The translations under genes and the position numbers were made by a program. A stretch of 64,000 bases of DNA, taken from NCBI GenBank assembly GCA_015058145.1, contig SVCX01000004.1:1-64000 (forward strand), read 5' to 3'. Positions 56,730 through 64,000 of the stretch are shown one piece after another. The notes beneath the pieces are model-generated. The model made no database searches, was not told where the DNA came from, and was given only the letters and a program-made list of their open reading frames with translations. Numbering within the stretch: position 1 is the stretch's first letter; every line of letters begins with the position of its first letter. The DNA is from Clostridiales bacterium (lineage in GTDB: Bacteria; Bacillota; Clostridia; Peptostreptococcales; Anaerovoracaceae).

Positions 56730-57949
56730 TACTTATACGCTCCAACGATAATACTCGAGTTCTGTCCTCCGAATCCAAAAGCATTTGACATGGCGTATTC
56801 AAATCTCTTGGCGGTGATCTTCGACACATAGTTCAGGTCGCACTCCGGATCAGGATTTTCCAGATTGAGTGTCGGCGCAATCATTCCGGTTTCAATACTC
56901 TTGATGCAAGTGATGACCTCCGTGATGCCGCCTGCCCCCATCATGTGCCCTGTGGACGCCTTCGTTGAATTCAGAACCAGATCCTTCGCCGCATCACCAA
57001 ATACGGTTTTGACCGCTTCTGTTTCAGCAACATCGCCCTTGAGCGTCGCTGTTCCATGGGTGTTGATGTATCCGATGTCTTCCGGCTTGATTCCTGCCAT
57101 CTCGATGGCCTGCTTCATGCACAGGATTTCACCTTCGCCATCCGGGCGCGGTGTGACCGGATGATAGGCGTCTGTGTTGTTTCCGCATCCGGCGAGTTCC
57201 GCATAGATGTGCGCGCCTCTCGCCTTGGCGTGCTCCTCCGTCTCGATTACAATTGCTCCGCCGCCTTCGCCCAGGACGAAACCATCACGGTCTCTGTCGA
57301 ATGGTCTGCAGGCGTGCTGCGGATCCGCATTGTTTGTACTGAGCGCTTTCGCAGCGGCGAGGGACTGGATCAGAATCGGTTCCGTTCCTGACTCGGCTCC
57401 AACTGCAACCATAACATCCGCGAAACCAGACTGCAGCATCAGGGTGGACAATGTGATAGCGTCCCCTCCCGAAGCGCACGCTGTGTTCAGCGTCATACTT
57501 GGTCCATGAATATCGTGTTCGATGGCAATCTGCGATGCGCAGACATTGCCCAGGCACTTCGGCAGAAAACGCGGTCCGACCCTCTTCAACGCAGAGCCTA
57601 AATAAGACCGTTCTGTTTCCGTAATGGTTCCGATGCCATTCAGTGCCGTTCCAACGACGATTCCTGTTCTGTACGGGTCTATTTCCGCCTCGGCGATAGC
57701 TTCATTTGCCGCAATATAAGCAAACTGCATGAACCGGTCCATTTCAGTTGCTTTTTTACGCGGGATGAAATCTTTCGCGTTAAAATTGCGGATTTCCCCG
57801 GCAAATTTAACCGGAAGGTCATCGGTGTCGATATTGCTGATATAGTCGATGCCGGTCTTAAACGACATCAGACTATCCCAGTACTCACCGACTCCTATGC
57901 CAATAGGAGTGATTGCTCCCATGCCGGTTATTACTAATTTTTTATTCAT
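56729..57949 (-). CDS. Second beta-ketoacyl-ACP synthase (KAS II-like)
   Basis: The 406-residue product has the full Cys-His-His triad: LNTACASGGDAI, INTHGTATLKGD and STKASTGHMMGAGG. It is clearly different from the FabF encoded at 58,388. Having two condensing enzymes in one operon is common when one extends ordinary chains and the other serves unsaturated or special chains. It follows fabZ by two bases. Assignment to FabB- or FabF-type chain specificity is not possible from the motifs. Confidence 0.88.
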   Translation of the reverse strand: MNKKLVITGMGAITPIGIGVGEYWDSLMSFKTGIDYISNIDTDDLPVKFAGEIRNFNAKDFIPRKKATEMDRFMQFAYIAANEAIAEAEIDPYRTGIVVGTALNGIGTITETERSYLGSALKRVGPRFLPKCLGNVCASQIAIEHDIHGPSMTLNTACASGGDAITLSTLMLQSGFADVMVAVGAESGTEPILIQSLAAAKALSTNNADPQHACRPFDRDRDGFVLGEGGGAIVIETEEHAKARGAHIYAELAGCGNNTDAYHPVTPRPDGEGEILCMKQAIEMAGIKPEDIGYINTHGTATLKGDVAETEAVKTVFGDAAKDLVLNSTKASTGHMMGAGGITEVITCIKSIETGMIAPTLNLENPDPECDLNYVSKITAKRFEYAMSNAFGFGGQNSSIIVGAYK

Positions 57950-57951
57950 TA

Positions 57952-58395
57952 CTACTCCTTCACAAGCACGAATGAAAATTCAGCTTTTACCGCCACTTTG
58001 CCGTCTACGCGACCTTCGCCCTTGGCGAAATAGAACGGCGGCTTTGCCTTGATGATCTCGCACTTTGACTCGAATGTGTCTCCCGGCTTCACAGGGCTTC
58101 TGAATTTAACGTTATTGAGTCCTGTGAACATGGTTCCCGTGCCTTCCTCAACGACATCCTGAAGAAGCACGCAGGAGGACTGTGCCATCATCTCGCAGAG
58201 GATTACGCCCGGTACGATCGGGTTCCCCGGGAAGTGTCCCTGAAGGAAAAATTCATCCCCGCGGATGTGGTACTTGCCATAGGAAACTTTCTTCTCATTT
58301 CCGTCTTTATCTGTTTCAGTAACTACTTCGGCCTCTTCAACGAGCAGCATATTGTCTCTGTGAGGCAGTATTGTCATTAATTCTTCTTTATTCAT
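57952..58395 (-). CDS. fabZ: 3-hydroxyacyl-ACP dehydratase
   Basis: The 147-residue hot-dog-fold product has the active-site His in LPHRDNMLLVEE and Glu in HFPGNPIVPGVILCEMMAQ. It removes water from 3-hydroxyacyl-ACP. It overlaps fabF by eight bases. No FabA, FabN or FabM relative is visible in the operon, so the route to unsaturated fatty acids is not shown. Confidence 0.93.
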   Translation of the reverse strand: MNKEELMTILPHRDNMLLVEEAEVVTETDKDGNEKKVSYGKYHIRGDEFFLQGHFPGNPIVPGVILCEMMAQSSCVLLQDVVEEGTGTMFTGLNNVKFRSPVKPGDTFESKCEIIKAKPPFYFAKGEGRVDGKVAVKAEFSFVLVKE

Positions 58396-59629
58396 ATTTC
58401 TTGAATCCTATACATGCATTGTGACCGCCGAATCCCAGTGACGTTGAGAGTGCGCAATCGAACTCTCCCTTCACCGCTTCATTCGGTGTGTAGTTAAGAT
58501 CGCATTCCGGATCCGGAACATCCAGATTGATAGTCGGAGGTACGATCCCGTTTTTGATGGTAAGTATGGAAGCAACGGCTTCCACTGCGCCGGTACCGCC
58601 CAGCATGTGTCCCGTCATGGACTTCGTCGAGCTAATCTGCAGTTTGTATGCATCGTCGCCGAACACTTTCTTGAGTGCGATCGTCTCAGACTTGTCATTG
58701 AGCGGAGTGCCGGTTCCGTGCGCGTTGACGTAGACCTTAGTCGGATCAATGATGCCTTCCTTGCAGCATTCATCATAAGCGTCCTTGATGGCCTTTGATC
58801 CTGCCTTTGCTTCAGGGTCCGGAGCAGTCATGTGATGCGCGTCGCATGTGGAACCGTAGCCTGCCAGTTCCGCGTAGATCTTGGCGCCTCTTGCCTTCGC
58901 GTGCTCTTCGCTCTCGACCACAAGCGCACCTGCGCCTTCGCCGATGACAAAGCCGCCTCTTTCTTTATTGAACGGGAGACTGGCTCTGTTCACATCATCC
59001 GTCATATTCAGCGCCTGCATCTTGATGAATCCTGAAAGACCGGTTCTTGTCAGTGCCGCTTCCGTTCCGCCCGTGATGACCACGTCGGCGTATCCGTGTC
59101 GGATCAGTCTCAGCGCTTCGCCGATGGCGTTGGTGCCTGATGCGCACGCTGATACGGACGGCAAAGCCGGTCCTCTCATTCCGTATCGGATGGCGATTGT
59201 TCCAGCCGCCATGTTCGGAATCATCATCGGAATGAAGTAAGGAGATACAAATCTCGGTCCCTTGTTCAAAAGCTTTTCGAAATTGTTCTCAAAAGTCTCG
59301 ATGCCGCCAATTCCGGATCCAAAGTAAACGGCCGCTCTCTCAGGATCGAAGTTGCCCTCGATGCCGCTGTCCGCAACTGCCTGTGCGGCTGCTGCCATAG
59401 CCATGTGGACGTTGTGGTCGGATCTTCTGACTTCAGCCTTCTCCATGTACTCGGTCGGATCGAAGTCCTTGACTTCTGCGCCGATCTTAACTGCGTAATC
59501 AGTCGTGTCGAATCTGGTGATTGGACCGATTCCGTTCACTCCTGAAATGATATTGTTCCAGAATGTCTCAACGTCATTGCCCACCGGCGTGATAACGCCC
59601 ATTCCGGTTACTACTACTTTTCTTTCCAT
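58388..59629 (-). CDS. fabF: Beta-ketoacyl-ACP synthase II
   Basis: The 413-residue product has the KAS triad: VSACASGTNAIGEA, VNAHGTGTPLND and STKSMTGHMLGGTGA. The thiolase fold is full length. It elongates acyl-ACP with malonyl-ACP. It lies 23 bases after fabG. Confidence 0.94.
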   Translation of the reverse strand: MERKVVVTGMGVITPVGNDVETFWNNIISGVNGIGPITRFDTTDYAVKIGAEVKDFDPTEYMEKAEVRRSDHNVHMAMAAAAQAVADSGIEGNFDPERAAVYFGSGIGGIETFENNFEKLLNKGPRFVSPYFIPMMIPNMAAGTIAIRYGMRGPALPSVSACASGTNAIGEALRLIRHGYADVVITGGTEAALTRTGLSGFIKMQALNMTDDVNRASLPFNKERGGFVIGEGAGALVVESEEHAKARGAKIYAELAGYGSTCDAHHMTAPDPEAKAGSKAIKDAYDECCKEGIIDPTKVYVNAHGTGTPLNDKSETIALKKVFGDDAYKLQISSTKSMTGHMLGGTGAVEAVASILTIKNGIVPPTINLDVPDPECDLNYTPNEAVKGEFDCALSTSLGFGGHNACIGFKKYE

Positions 59630-59652
59630 TGGTCTCTCCTACTGGATTTCTC

Positions 59653-60387
59653 CTACATTGCTATTCCGCCATCGACCTTGATGACTTCGCCTGTGATATA
59701 GCTTGCCGCGTCCGATGCCAGGAAGAAGATGAGGTCTGCGACTTCGTCCGCGGTTCCCATTCTCTTCATCGGAATCATATCGATCAGAGGATTCTTCTCA
59801 CTGAGGTTTGCCGTCATGTCGGTTGCGATAAATCCAGGCGCAACTGCGTTGCAGCGAACTCCTCTCTTAACCAGTTCCTTGGCTGTGGATTTGGTGAGGC
59901 CAACAACGCCCGCCTTGGACGTGCTGTAGTTGCCCTGACCGGCGTTTCCAATCAGACCGGAAACGGAGGATACGTTTACGATGCATCCGCTTCTCTGCTT
60001 CATGAATACCGGCGTGCAGTGGCGGATCATGTTGAAGGTTCCCTTGAGGTTGACTCCGATAACCGCGTCGAAGTCTTCTTCCTTCATCATCGCGATCAGA
60101 CCGTCTCTGGTGATTCCGGCGCAGTTGATCAGAATATCGATGCTGCCGAACTCCTTCACGATTTCGCCTACTGTTTCCTTGACCGCTTCAAAATCCGCAA
60201 CATTCATGCGAATTGCTTTCACTTTGACGCCCAGGTCTTCGATTTCCTTGACGACCTCGGCAACTTTTTCTTCCGGATCCATGTGGATGATGACGATGTT
60301 CGCGCCGTCCGCCGCCAGTTTGATAGCGGTCTTTCTGCCGATTCCGGATCCGCCGCCGGTTACGACGGCTGTTTTACCATTAAGCAT
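59653..60387 (-). CDS. fabG: 3-oxoacyl-ACP reductase
   Basis: The 244-residue short-chain dehydrogenase has the cofactor loop TGGGSGIGRKTA, NCAGITRDG, catalytic Ser in VSSVSGLIGNAGQ and YSTSK. It reduces 3-oxoacyl-ACP with NADPH. It overlaps fabD by eight bases. Confidence 0.94.
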   Translation of the reverse strand: MLNGKTAVVTGGGSGIGRKTAIKLAADGANIVIIHMDPEEKVAEVVKEIEDLGVKVKAIRMNVADFEAVKETVGEIVKEFGSIDILINCAGITRDGLIAMMKEEDFDAVIGVNLKGTFNMIRHCTPVFMKQRSGCIVNVSSVSGLIGNAGQGNYSTSKAGVVGLTKSTAKELVKRGVRCNAVAPGFIATDMTANLSEKNPLIDMIPMKRMGTADEVADLIFFLASDAASYITGEVIKVDGGIAM

Positions 60388-61300
60388 TATTCTTTACTCC
60401 TTCCACTGTCTTCTGAAGCGTTTCCATATCACTTACGCGATACATCTTCACATCTTTCGAAATTCTGGTAATCATGGAAGTCAGGGCTTTGCCTGGGCCC
60501 AGTTCGATGAAGGTATCTACGCCCTCATCGATCATATTCCTGACCAGCTTCTTCCAATATACCGGATTGATGATCTGTTCTACGAGCAGCTGCTTGTAGT
60601 CGCCTTCATAGGCGAGGGCTGTGCGGTTCGAGTAGACAGGGATATTGACTTCCCCGATCTCCGCTTCCTTCAGGAATTCCGCAAAATCAGTAGCAGCCTG
60701 ATTCATATAAGGTGAATGGAACGCACCGCTTACATCCAGAACCTTCGCAAGTCCTCTTTCAGCCTTGACGTCCTCCGCCATCTGAAGAATCTGCTCCTTA
60801 TCGCCCGCTACGGAAACCTGTCCGTCGCTGTTGTAATTGACAGGATAGAGATCAGAATACTTGCTGCAGATCTCCTCGACCTTCTCGTCCGGCAGTTTCA
60901 GAACGGCTGCCATGCCTGTTTCATGAGCTTCCGACGCAATCTGCATCAGTCTGCCTCTTTCGGCAACAACTCTCGTTCCTTCTTCCACCGTCATGGCGCC
61001 TGCATAAGTGAGCGCCGCCAGTTCGCCCAGAGAGTAACCCGCGGCCATATCGGCGTGGATTCCCTCTGCCTCCAGCGCGGCTGCCATAGCCAGGTCTACC
61101 GTGTAAACGCAAGGCTGCGTGTTCTTGGTCTGCATGAGCTCGGCTGCGTCGGCTTCGAAGCACTGTGCGCTCGTCTCAGGTCTTACGGAATCCGCTTTGG
61201 CGAATATCTCGCGAGCAGCAGGAACCGCATCATAGACGTCCTTGCCCATGCCTACGCTCTGCGCGCCCTGACCTGCAAATACAAAAGCTATTTTTCCCAT
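60380..61300 (-). CDS. fabD: Malonyl-CoA:ACP transacylase
   Basis: The start is the ATG at 61,300 (MGKIAFVFAGQGAQ), with AGGAGAG before it. The 306-residue product has the oxyanion loop GQGAQSVGMG, the nucleophilic Ser in AGYSLGEL, the malonyl-binding Arg in EGTRVVAERGRLM and the catalytic His in VSGAFHSPYM. The usual GHSLG elbow reads GYSLG, Tyr for His, a conservative oddity next to the nucleophile. It loads malonyl groups on ACP. Confidence 0.93.
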   Translation of the reverse strand: MGKIAFVFAGQGAQSVGMGKDVYDAVPAAREIFAKADSVRPETSAQCFEADAAELMQTKNTQPCVYTVDLAMAAALEAEGIHADMAAGYSLGELAALTYAGAMTVEEGTRVVAERGRLMQIASEAHETGMAAVLKLPDEKVEEICSKYSDLYPVNYNSDGQVSVAGDKEQILQMAEDVKAERGLAKVLDVSGAFHSPYMNQAATDFAEFLKEAEIGEVNIPVYSNRTALAYEGDYKQLLVEQIINPVYWKKLVRNMIDEGVDTFIELGPGKALTSMITRISKDVKMYRVSDMETLQKTVEGVKNNA

Positions 61301-62232
61301 TTTCTTAACTCTCCTAATACTCTGTCTGTATCCTGCATGAGATCCGCAATGATCTCTGCGCATGTCTGTTCCTTGGTGACCATGCCTGCGCTCTGACCTG
61401 CCAGGAAGCAGCCTTCCTTCTCGTCGCCTTCGACGACGGCCATGCGCAGTCTGCCTGCTGCGAACTGATCGAGATCCTCATCCGAAATATCCGTGTACTC
61501 GATCTTGCCGTATTCTCTGGCAAACTGGTTCTTGATGCTTCTGACCGGGTGTCCCAGTCTTCTGCCTGTGACTACGGTCGCTGTGTCACCAGCCTTGAAG
61601 ACTTTGTTCCTGTAGTTCTCGTGGATGTTGCACTCTGTCGCTGACAGGAATCTGGTTCCCAGCTGAACTGCTTCTGCGCCCAGAGACAGCGCCGCTGCGA
61701 TGCCGCGTCCGTCGGCGATGCCGCCTGCTGCGATAACAGGCAGATCGACTGCGTCGCACACCTGCGGTACCAGCGTCATGGTTGCCAGTTCCCCGATGTG
61801 GCCGCCGCTTTCACCGCCTTCTGCAATCACTGCGAACGCTCCGGTTCTTGCCGCCATCTTAGCGAATGTAACGGAAGGAACAACCGGGATGACCTTGACG
61901 TCATGCTCTTTCCACAGGCTCATGTACTTGCCTGCGTTTCCTGCGCCGGTTGTAACAACCTGTACGCCTTCGTCCACGACCATCTGCGCGATTTCATCCG
62001 CAAACGGGCTGAGCAGCATGATGTTCAGACCGAACGGCTTGCTCGTCATCTCCTTGGCCTTTCTAACCTGACCTCTTACATATTCTGTGTCTGCATTTCC
62101 TGCAGCGATGATGCCCAGTCCGCCCGCGTTGGAAACAGCGGCGGCCAGATCAGCGTCTGCGATCCATGCCATGCCTCCCTGAAAGATCGGATATTCGATT
62201 CCGAGCATTTCAGCTATTCTTCCTTTTTTCAT
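61288..62232 (-). CDS. fabK: Enoyl-ACP reductase II, FMN-dependent
   Basis: The start is the ATG at 62,232 (MKKGRIAEMLGIEYP) with GGAGAACTG. The 314-residue TIM-barrel product has the nitronate monooxygenase-like pattern: FQGGMAWIADADLAAAVSNAGGLG, then AEGGESGGHIG and AAGGIADGRGIAAAL. FabK reduces enoyl-ACP with NADH and FMN and replaces FabI in many Firmicutes. It is the first enzyme after acpP and overlaps fabD by 13 bases. Confidence 0.93.
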   Translation of the reverse strand: MKKGRIAEMLGIEYPIFQGGMAWIADADLAAAVSNAGGLGIIAAGNADTEYVRGQVRKAKEMTSKPFGLNIMLLSPFADEIAQMVVDEGVQVVTTGAGNAGKYMSLWKEHDVKVIPVVPSVTFAKMAARTGAFAVIAEGGESGGHIGELATMTLVPQVCDAVDLPVIAAGGIADGRGIAAALSLGAEAVQLGTRFLSATECNIHENYRNKVFKAGDTATVVTGRRLGHPVRSIKNQFAREYGKIEYTDISDEDLDQFAAGRLRMAVVEGDEKEGCFLAGQSAGMVTKEQTCAEIIADLMQDTDRVLGELRKWEK

Positions 62233-62317
62233 AATCAGTTCTCCATGCTTTTGCACATTGTGAATTGACGGCCGTATAAGGGCCGTCATTCATTCAAGGA
62301 TTATTTATTTCCAAAGA

Positions 62318-62539
62318 TTAGTTCATCTTTTCTTCTACGAACTTGATGAGCTCATCAACAGTTTCCAGATCTCTGTCGAGGTCCATCTGAACGCCGAGTT
62401 CCTCTTCGATCTTCATAACCAGTTCTACTGCATCCAGTGAATCGATTCCGAGTGATTCGAACGTTGACTCTCTCTTGATTTCCTCAACATCACAATCCAG
62501 GTGTTCTGCTACGATAGCTGCAATCTGATCAAATAACAT
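62318..62539 (-). CDS. acpP: Acyl carrier protein
   Basis: I prefer the ATG at 62,539 (MLFDQIAAIVAEH), eight bases from AAGGAGG; the ATG at 62,545 is only two bases from it. The 73-residue acidic product has the phosphopantetheine Ser in GIDSLDAVELVMKIEEEL. It carries the growing chain for all enzymes encoded downstream. It is the first gene of the operon. Confidence 0.95.
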   Translation of the reverse strand: MLFDQIAAIVAEHLDCDVEEIKRESTFESLGIDSLDAVELVMKIEEELGVQMDLDRDLETVDELIKFVEEKMN

Positions 62540-62638
62540 TTTCATTTCCTCCTTAACAATAAAAAATCTTCTGTTATTCAGAGACCCCTTGCGGCCTCTT
62601 ATCGACATATTGAATCAGTTAGATGCTCAAATGATTAA

Positions 62639-62685
62639 ACTATCTAACTATTAGATAGTATAACCAAAAGTGACTGAATTGTCAA
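62639..62685 (-). promoter_or_regulatory. Promoter and operator of the fab operon
   Basis: On minus TTGACA (62,680-62,685), 17 bases, TATACT (62,657-62,662). The palindrome ACTATCTAA-CTA-TTAGATAGT (62,639-62,659, 9-base perfect arms) overlaps the -10 box and transcription start. It fits a MarR dimer site, presumably for the regulator encoded at the operon's end. Confidence 0.8.
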
Positions 62686-62690
62686 CTATA

Positions 62691-64000
62691 TCATGTTTCA
62701 GCGCGCAGCTTATGCATGCCGACAAAAGCCTGCCCCAAAGCGATTCCCCCGTCGTTCGGGCTGACGCTGATATTGTAGTAAACTTCAAATCCCTTCGCGC
62801 GCAGTCTTTCCACTACGCCTTCCATCAGGATCTTGTTCTGGAAGGTGCCTCCCGTGAGGGCAACCTGCTTCGCGCCCGTGTCGCGGCCGATCTTATCGCA
62901 CTCGGTGACGATCATGTCAGTGACGCGTTCATGGAACGATAAAGCGAGATCCGACGCCCGGTCAACTCCCGGGTGCTTCTGTGCAAAGGCAGCAGCATCC
63001 TCCAGCATGATGGCGCACTGCCCTTCGTAGTCGTTGTAGTCCTTGATGCCCAGCAGTGCGGAAACGCCGTCAAAGAGCCTGCCCATGCTGGAGCTTCGGA
63101 TGGCATTCACACCCTTGTCCAGCGCTTTCATAATCAGCAGACTGTCCGGGCATCCCGCGATCTGCGCCGCGCCGAACTCTATGATATCGGATATATCCAG
63201 GCGAATCTCCCCTTCATTCCCATCGTCCAGGTAGCCTTTGCGGTAGGCGGCCATGTAACTCAGGGCGGATCTGCGAGCGTCTTTCATAGATGAGTCCCCG
63301 CCGATCATATCCACGTACTTCATGTGGGCCACGCGTTCGAATTCCCCGTCTTCACAGAGCAGGAACTCCCCTCCCCATATCGCTCCGTCCGTTCCGTATC
63401 CCGTTCCGTCAAAAGCAACGCCGATGACCTTGCCTTCCAGATTGTTTTCGGCCATGACGGAGGCCACGTGGGCGTGATGGTGCTGCACTTTAAGCAAAGG
63501 CAGCCCCTTCTCTTCCGCGTATTGCTCGGCGAATACCGTTGGCCGGTACAGGGGATGTATATCGCAGACGACAGCCTGGGGTTTGATCCGGAACAGGTCG
63601 CTCATGCGATTGATATTCTCTTCATAGATTTTCTGGTTCTCCACGGTATCCATGTCACCGAAGAACTGGCTCACGTATGCGAACGGGCCCTTAGTCAGGA
63701 CGAAGGAATTCTTTAGCTGTCCGCCGCAGGCCAGCAGACTGAACTTTGATTCATCACCGCCCGCTGATTCATCCGCGCTGCCCGCGCTCACATAGAGCGG
63801 CACCGGCGCATAGCCTTTGCTTCTCCGTATCATCTGCGGCTGGCTGTCGATGACGCGCACGACAGAATCATCCATGCGCACATTGATGCGGCGCCGGTTG
63901 GCGATGATGCCGTCGACCTTTCCTGCCCTCTCGCAAAAGCGGAGCATTTCATCGTCATCCTTGATCATCGGCATATCCGATGGATTCGCGCTGGTAAAAA
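62691..64000 (-). CDS. hypF: Carbamoyltransferase HypF, C-terminal part
   Basis: The frame stays open to the window end; the first visible residues (TSANPSDMPMIKDD) are inside the YrdC-like domain, so the acylphosphatase and zinc-finger parts lie outside. Visible are the end of YrdC (to about residue 75) and the Kae1-like carbamoyltransferase domain with HHHAHVASVMAEN (metal site), AFDGTGYGTDGAIWGGEF and TGGTFQNKILME. HypF makes the carbamoyl group for HypE. It is divergent from nothing in view and lies just upstream of the fab promoter on the same strand. Confidence 0.93.
   Translation of the reverse strand, partial: FTSANPSDMPMIKDDDEMLRFCERAGKVDGIIANRRRINVRMDDSVVRVIDSQPQMIRRSKGYAPVPLYVSAGSADESAGGDESKFSLLACGGQLKNSFVLTKGPFAYVSQFFGDMDTVENQKIYEENINRMSDLFRIKPQAVVCDIHPLYRPTVFAEQYAEEKGLPLLKVQHHHAHVASVMAENNLEGKVIGVAFDGTGYGTDGAIWGGEFLLCEDGEFERVAHMKYVDMIGGDSSMKDARRSALSYMAAYRKGYLDDGNEGEIRLDISDIIEFGAAQIAGCPDSLLIMKALDKGVNAIRSSSMGRLFDGVSALLGIKDYNDYEGQCAIMLEDAAAFAQKHPGVDRASDLALSFHERVTDMIVTECDKIGRDTGAKQVALTGGTFQNKILMEGVVERLRAKGFEVYYNISVSPNDGGIALGQAFVGMHKLRAET

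Overview
The window looks like a chromosome segment of an anaerobic, low-to-mid G+C Gram-positive bacterium of the class Clostridia. The evidence is a FabK-type fatty acid operon with a MarR-family (FabT-like) regulator, Hyp hydrogenase-maturation genes, an iron-dependent alcohol dehydrogenase, a cobalamin methionine synthase without reactivation domain, YlmH and a DUF853 ATPase, plus strong AGGAGG ribosome sites. Family or species cannot be fixed from the sequence alone.

Region 1 (1-25,556) is a tRNA-Ala(CGC) integration hotspot. The intact tRNA is on the minus strand at 25,481-25,556. Copies of its 3' end lie at 743, 922 and 12,776, and they bound two tandem integrative mobilizable elements: IME1 (about 922-12,798) and IME2 (about 12,776-25,504). 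Both carry the same backbone in the same order: an XRE repressor, a promoter with three GTTCA-N4-TGAAC operators, a roughly 450-500 nt non-coding, apparently structured transcript ending in a terminator, a 3+3 array of 9-bp TGACG iterons, a RepA-like AAA ATPase, a hairpin-rich candidate oriT, mobC, a MobA/VirD2-type relaxase and a tyrosine integrase. The integrases differ, and so do the arm-type repeats at the ends (GTGTTACC for IME1, AGTATCC for IME2). IME1 cargo is small membrane proteins, a membrane-anchored XRE regulator, a sigma/anti-sigma pair and gene fragments. IME2 cargo is TetR plus a YhgE/Pip protein, LysR plus an EamA exporter, a GIY-YIG protein and an AlbA_2 ATP-binding regulator. 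No type IV secretion genes are present, so transfer would need a helper.

Region 2 (25,557-46,850) is core chromosome, mostly minus strand: alcohol dehydrogenase, EamA, MntP and TerC (manganese export), Sir2, an MFS transporter, glutamine synthetase, a zinc-ribbon protein, MetH, DUF853 ATPase, a phosphodiesterase, MetF, YlmH and an acetyltransferase; then deoC and a small membrane protein on plus; then hypE-hypD-hypC, a YbaK deacylase and a large hybrid histidine kinase on minus.

Region 3 (46,851-56,260) holds an NSS transporter with its MetS-like small subunit, hypA, and two units that appear to be controlled by ribosome-mediated attenuation. The minus-strand operon for an SSS symporter, a phenylacetate-CoA ligase and an ACT protein is preceded by a 22-codon leader with the run NAYYYFYFGF. 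A stand-alone tryptophan synthase beta (TrpB2 type) is preceded by a 19-codon leader containing NAYWW. Both leaders share the nucleotides AAATGCATACT and end in terminators built around CAGGTTAACCTG. My inference is that they control salvage of aromatic amino acids: arylacetate to arylacetyl-CoA (toward Phe/Tyr) and indole to Trp, each switched on when the matching charged tRNA is scarce.

Region 4 (56,260-64,000) is a complete type II fatty acid operon on minus (acpP-fabK-fabD-fabG-fabF-fabZ-second KAS-marR) with a 9-3-9 palindrome over its promoter -10 box, followed by a hypF that runs off the window end.
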